64,000 nucleotides of DNA. It comes from Pantoea sp. Ep11b. GTDB lineage: Bacteria > Pseudomonadota > Gammaproteobacteria > Enterobacterales > Enterobacteriaceae. Under the pieces are notes generated by a model. That model was given only the letters and a program-made list of their open reading frames with translations. It was not told the DNA's origin and did no database searches. The DNA lies in the NCBI RefSeq assembly GCF_040783975.1, contig NZ_CP160631.1:3720001-3784000 (forward strand), written 5' to 3'. This document shows positions 60,712-64,000 of this stretch, piece after piece. The stretch's first letter is position 1; the number at the start of each line of letters is the position of its first letter. Both the position numbers and the translations under genes were made by a program.

Positions 60712-62396
60712 AGAAACTCCTGCGCTTTCTGGATCAGGCTGGTTTTGGTCAGCGCCCCCAGAAAGCGTCGCTCTTCAGGATTATTGAGCACCGGCAGCCG
60801 CTCCAGCGTGACGGCCGCAAAGGCTTCCCACCCCTCGCGCATACTCTGATTCTGATAGGCCACCGGGAAATCCTGGTCCATCACGCACTGTACCGGTGAG
60901 TCGAGGGTGATCTCCTGCGCCAGCACCCGGCGCGAGATCTCGTGGATCGACACCACGCCGAGAAAAGCACCTGCCGCGTTTATCACATAGACGTAGCGTT
61001 CACGCTTCAGCGAACTGACCGCCAGCGCCTGCCCTACCGACTCTTCCGGCTGCAGCGCCGCTCCCGGAATAATCAGCTCGGCAATGCGCATATTATCGAA
61101 ATCATATTTCGCTTCTGACCGGCTGAAGTGATGGCTCACTACCGGATAGGTACTGGCAGACTGCAGGCGATAGACCACCATCGACGCCAGCACCGTGGCG
61201 ATCATCAGCGGAAACAGCAGGCTGCTGTTGAGCGTCATCTCCAGCACCATCAGCATCGCCATCAGCGGGGCCTGGCTGACCGCTGCCAGCACCGCCGCCA
61301 TGCCGATGGCGGCATAGAGCAGCACATTGCCGAGTGGCAGATGCAGCGCCGCGCCGACGGTAGCGAGCGTCACCCCCAGCAGCGCGCCAATCAGCAGCGA
61401 CGGGGTAAAAAGTCCGCCTACTGCATTCGACCCCACCGACAGGCTGGTGGCGAGCGTTTTCAGCACCAGCAGTAACAGCAGCCCCGGCAGCAGATAGTCA
61501 CCCGCCATCACTTTGACGATCACCTCATAGCCGTTACCGAGAATATCGGTGGAGATCAGCGCCAGCAGGCCGACGGCGAATCCGCCTGCGCCCAGCCGCA
61601 GCGGCAGCGAGGCGATCCGGCTGAAGAGCAGTCTGCTGCGGGCGATGCTTTTGATGACGATCCAGCCCGCCAGACCGGCGCTCAGACCAATCACCACCGT
61701 CATCAGCAGCGTGCTGAGGTCCATGGTGAAATCAGCCTCCGCCAGCGGATAGAGCGCGTTGCGGAAGCCCAGCGTCCACATCATCATTACTGCCGTGGCG
61801 GAGGCGATAATCAGCGGGATCAGCCGCTGCAGTGCCGAGATGCCGAAGGCGATCTCCGCCACGAAAATCGCCGAGGCCAGCGGTGCGTGATAGACCGATG
61901 AGAGGCCCGCTGCTGCCGCCATCGCAACCACGTCGCTGTTTTTCAGGTTCAGCGATGCAGGTAACAGACGGCCAATCGCACTGCCGCAGAGCGCCGACAG
62001 CTGCACCATCGGCCCCTCTTTACCTATCGACGCACCGCTGCCGATACTGGCTATCGACGACAGGGCGCGAAACAGCGAGGTCCGGGTAGGCACCGCATCG
62101 AGCCGGGCGTTGATCACTTCCAGGTAATCGGTTTTTATCGTCTGCTGCTGTTCGAGGGCGACCGCATAACGCAGAAAAAAGCCGGCCAGCACGCCACCTG
62201 CGCCCACCAGCAGCGGCCAGAAGATCCACGGCCAGAGCGCAAGGGACTCGGTAATCTCACCGCTGCGGGCAAACAGCAGATGGTTGATCAGCTCAATGAC
62301 GCCGCGAAACGCCAGCGTGACCAGCGATGCCGCGCAGCCGACCGGAATGGCGATCAAGAGTGTGGTCCAGTTTAATGCGTGCTTATTTGCTTTCAC
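60708..62396 (-). CDS. ClcB-like voltage-gated chloride channel/antiporter with CBS domains
   Basis: CLC-family membrane protein of 562 residues. The CLC signature GSGASIGKEGPMVQ (near residues 120-133; GKEGP carries the gating Glu) and SVGSNAVGGLFTPSLLIGALLG (near 335) are present, with about fifteen hydrophobic helices to residue 420. Two CBS domains follow (about 445-560; SVGQALAVSSLKRERYVYVI, MREGWEAFAAVTLERLPVLN), which usually bind adenine nucleotides and regulate gating. The start is GTG at 62396, five bases after GGGAG; more upstream in-frame codons are not conserved. The sequence is closer to ClcB than ClcA. Whether it is a channel or a 2Cl/H+ exchanger depends on the proton Glu, which was not resolved. 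Confidence 0.89.
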   Translation of the reverse strand: MKANKHALNWTTLLIAIPVGCAASLVTLAFRGVIELINHLLFARSGEITESLALWPWIFWPLLVGAGGVLAGFFLRYAVALEQQQTIKTDYLEVINARLDAVPTRTSLFRALSSIASIGSGASIGKEGPMVQLSALCGSAIGRLLPASLNLKNSDVVAMAAAAGLSSVYHAPLASAIFVAEIAFGISALQRLIPLIIASATAVMMMWTLGFRNALYPLAEADFTMDLSTLLMTVVIGLSAGLAGWIVIKSIARSRLLFSRIASLPLRLGAGGFAVGLLALISTDILGNGYEVIVKVMAGDYLLPGLLLLLVLKTLATSLSVGSNAVGGLFTPSLLIGALLGVTLATVGAALHLPLGNVLLYAAIGMAAVLAAVSQAPLMAMLMVLEMTLNSSLLFPLMIATVLASMVVYRLQSASTYPVVSHHFSRSEAKYDFDNMRIAELIIPGAALQPEESVGQALAVSSLKRERYVYVINAAGAFLGVVSIHEISRRVLAQEITLDSPVQCVMDQDFPVAYQNQSMREGWEAFAAVTLERLPVLNNPEERRFLGALTKTSLIQKAQEFL

Positions 62397-62541
62397 CTGC
62401 GCTCCCTGTTGCTGCCTGAAAATCGTCGCGTCCGCATAGTAGTGGAATGCAGATCGCAGGATCAATCTCTGCCCGTCCGGCACCCTTGCGCAGCGTGGAA
62501 GAGATGTTACTCTGCCGTTTTACTGCTGCCGGAGAGATGAC

Positions 62542-63528
62542 GTGATTCGTTTTGCCATTGTGGGAACAAACTGGATTACGCGCCAGTTTATTGATGCCGC
62601 TCATGAAACCGGCGCGATGACACTGCACGCGGTTTATTCACGCAGCCAGTCACAGGCCGACGCGTTTGTTGCCGATTATCCCTGCCAGCAGACCTTTACC
62701 TCGCTGGACGCCCTGGCCGCCTGCCCGGAAATCGAAGCGGTCTATCTGGCCAGCCCCAATGCCCTGCACTGTCAGCAGGCGCGGCTGTTTATGTCACACG
62801 GCAAGCATGTCATTTGCGAAAAGCCGCTGGCGTCGAATCTGGCAGAGGTGGAGCAGATGATCGCCTGCGCCCGTGAACATCAGGTCGTGCTATTTGAGGC
62901 ATTCAAAACCGCCAGCCTGCCCAACTTCCAGCGGCTCCGGCAGGCGCTGCCGGATGTCGGTAAGCTGCGAAAAGCGCTGCTGAGTTACTGCCAGTACTCC
63001 TCACGCTATCCGCGCTATCTCAACGGTGAGCACCCGAATACCTTTGATCCGCGCTGGTCGAATGGATCCGTAATGGATATTGGCTATTACTGCCTGGCCG
63101 CGGCGGTGACGTTGTGGGGTGCGCCCGCGCGCGTGCAGGCCAGCGCAACGCTGCTGGAAAGCGGCGTGGATGCTCATGGCGTCGTGGTGCTGAGCTACGG
63201 TGAGTTCGACGTGACGATTCTGCACTCCAAGGTGAGCGACTCAAGCCTGCCCAGCGAGATTCAGGGGGAAGCGGGCGCGCTGGTGATCGAAAAGTTAGCG
63301 GAGTGCCAGCAGCTGATCTTTGCGCCGCGCGGCGGGGAGAAGAAGGTGCTGAGTGAGCCGCAACAGAGCAACACGATGTACTATGAAGCCGCCGACTTTG
63401 CCCGGCTGGTTGCGCAGCGTCAGGTGGAGCACCCTGGGCTGGCGGTGTCGCGCACCACGGCGGCGCTGCTGACGGAGATCCGCCGCCAGACCGGGGTGAT
63501 CTTCCCGGCGGATCGCGCCGCTGTGTAA
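62542..63528 (+). CDS. ygjR: Gfo/Idh/MocA-family oxidoreductase YgjR
   Basis: NAD(P)-dependent oxidoreductase of 328 residues with unknown substrate. The Rossmann domain begins at the N-terminus (IRFAIVGTNWITRQFIDAA, followed by AVYSRS), with EAVYLASPNALH near residue 70 and the conserved CEKPLASN block (near 92) carrying the catalytic Lys. The C-terminal half is the usual Gfo/Idh/MocA dimerisation fold (GSVMDIGYYCLAAAVTLWG). It starts with GTG at 62542, five bases after GGAGAG. It is very similar to E. coli YgjR, which also sits next to alx. Confidence 0.94.
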   Translation: MIRFAIVGTNWITRQFIDAAHETGAMTLHAVYSRSQSQADAFVADYPCQQTFTSLDALAACPEIEAVYLASPNALHCQQARLFMSHGKHVICEKPLASNLAEVEQMIACAREHQVVLFEAFKTASLPNFQRLRQALPDVGKLRKALLSYCQYSSRYPRYLNGEHPNTFDPRWSNGSVMDIGYYCLAAAVTLWGAPARVQASATLLESGVDAHGVVVLSYGEFDVTILHSKVSDSSLPSEIQGEAGALVIEKLAECQQLIFAPRGGEKKVLSEPQQSNTMYYEAADFARLVAQRQVEHPGLAVSRTTAALLTEIRRQTGVIFPADRAAV

Positions 63529-63570
63529 ATATTTCTAAATATGACTGAGAACGATTGCTTCCTGAGTAGC

Positions 63571-63762
63571 GAAACCGTAACGTACTCTCCTGCAAAGGGG
63601 AGTAACTTGTAAGCTGATTGATCGTCACTACGTTGCGAAAGCATCCGGTCATCAGGCAACCCGGAATCGATTTCTGTGTTGTAAGTGAGACCTTGCCGGA
63701 AGGCGAGGTTTGCTTACAGAAAAATAAGCGGCTGATGTCTTCTGACTTCAGCCGTTTTTTTA
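63571..63762 (+). promoter_or_regulatory. yybP-ykoY manganese riboswitch ahead of alx
   Basis: The alx leader carries the conserved yybP-ykoY features: a 5' arm with CTCTCCTGCAAAGGGGAGTA, the long central helix (GGTCATCAGGCAACCC ... TGAGACCTTGCCGGAAGGCGAGG) and a closing G/C-rich region. An intrinsic terminator-like hairpin (63729-63761) lies just ahead of the ribosome site. In E. coli this element senses Mn2+ and responds to alkaline pH to control alx. The exact aptamer ends are estimated from sequence. Confidence 0.9.
63729..63761 (+). terminator. Riboswitch-associated intrinsic terminator
   Basis: CGGCTGATGTC pairs with GACTTCAGCCG (one mismatch), loop TTCT, followed by seven T. It lies 22 bases before the alx ATG, so it is the probable off-state structure. 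Confidence 0.85.
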
Positions 63763-63782
63763 TTTTAAGACAGGATACGACT

Positions 63783-64000
63783 ATGCAGACTGTGGGTACG
63801 CCTCTTCTCTGGGGCAGCTTTGCGGTTGTGGTGCTGATCATGCTGGCTATCGACCTGCTGCTGCAGGGACGCCGTGGCGCGCAGACCATGTCTTTCAAAC
63901 AGGCGGCTGTCTGGTCGCTTATCTGGGTTTCCGTCTCTCTGCTGTTCAGCGCCGCCTTCTGGTGGTATCTGGAGGGCAGCGCAGGCCGTGAGGTCGCCAA
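63783..64000 (+). CDS. alx: TerC-family membrane protein Alx (partial, 3' end outside window)
   Basis: The first 72 residues of Alx, an inner-membrane manganese exporter of the TerC family. [20 protein letters not shown] begins the first transmembrane helix; the second follows an [16 protein letters not shown] loop ([20 protein letters not shown]). The ATG at 63783 is preceded by AGGA (63771-63774). Expression is controlled by the upstream manganese riboswitch. The remainder lies beyond base 64000. Confidence 0.94.
   Translation, partial: MQTVGTPLLWGSFAVVVLIMLAIDLLLQGRRGAQTMSFKQAAVWSLIWVSVSLLFSAAFWWYLEGSAGREVA

Overview
The window looks like chromosome from a Pantoea/Erwinia-type enterobacterium. 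Much of the gene order matches the parE-tolC-ribB-glnE-cca-rpoD-fadH-alx stretch of Escherichia coli, and the proteins resemble their E. coli counterparts closely but not identically. The core is GC-rich. Between the conserved blocks lie accessory segments that E. coli lacks here. The genus is inferred from general resemblance; no search was run.

Layout. 1-686: start of a LysR-type regulator, cut by the window edge. 796-5253: nudF-yqiB-cpdA-yqiA-parE, all on the minus strand. 5467-8903: tolC-ygiB-ygiC. 9088-11016: ygiD and ribB, with an FMN riboswitch ahead of ribB. 11189-17311: ubiK, then the minus-strand run ygiF-glnE-hldE. glnE carries a one-base deletion in a G run and is frameshifted as written. 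17583-22938: ygiM, cca, uppP, folB, plsY and tsaD. 23216-27504: the macromolecular-synthesis operon rpsU-dnaG-rpoD, with an unusual spacer before rpoD. Then mug and the tRNA-Ile2(CAU) gene ileX.

28714-35263 is a 6.5-kb AT-rich element inserted in the 3' half of ileX and bounded by a perfect 48-bp direct repeat. It keeps only the immunity and integration module of a P2/186-type phage: CII-like, Cox/Apl-like, CI repressor and tyrosine integrase. No replication, capsid, tail or lysis gene is left. It carries two large non-phage-core genes. One encodes a PIN-like (DUF4935-type) putative nuclease beside the left end. The other encodes a KAP-type P-loop ATPase directly abutting int beside the right end. 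Paired GTGTCGCA repeats near both ends look like integrase arm sites, and the right pair forms the last codons of the ATPase gene. This is the strongest candidate for an undescribed system, probably anti-phage defence carried by a stripped prophage.

35501-55967 is accessory chromosome: an unknown protein, an arsenic operon (arsH divergent from arsRBC) flanked by a degenerate direct repeat, two tiny YmgB/AriR-like proteins, a large autotransporter lacking its signal peptide, and a chaperone-usher fimbrial operon. Next come ddlA, a MASE1-GGDEF diguanylate cyclase, a carbonic anhydrase-SulP pair likely for bicarbonate uptake, and an e(P4)-type lipoprotein phosphatase. 56074 to the end returns mostly to a conserved set: a PgeF/YfiH-like protein, fadH with a possible FadR site, rlmG, ygjP, a ClcB-like chloride channel, ygjR, a yybP-ykoY manganese riboswitch and the start of alx.
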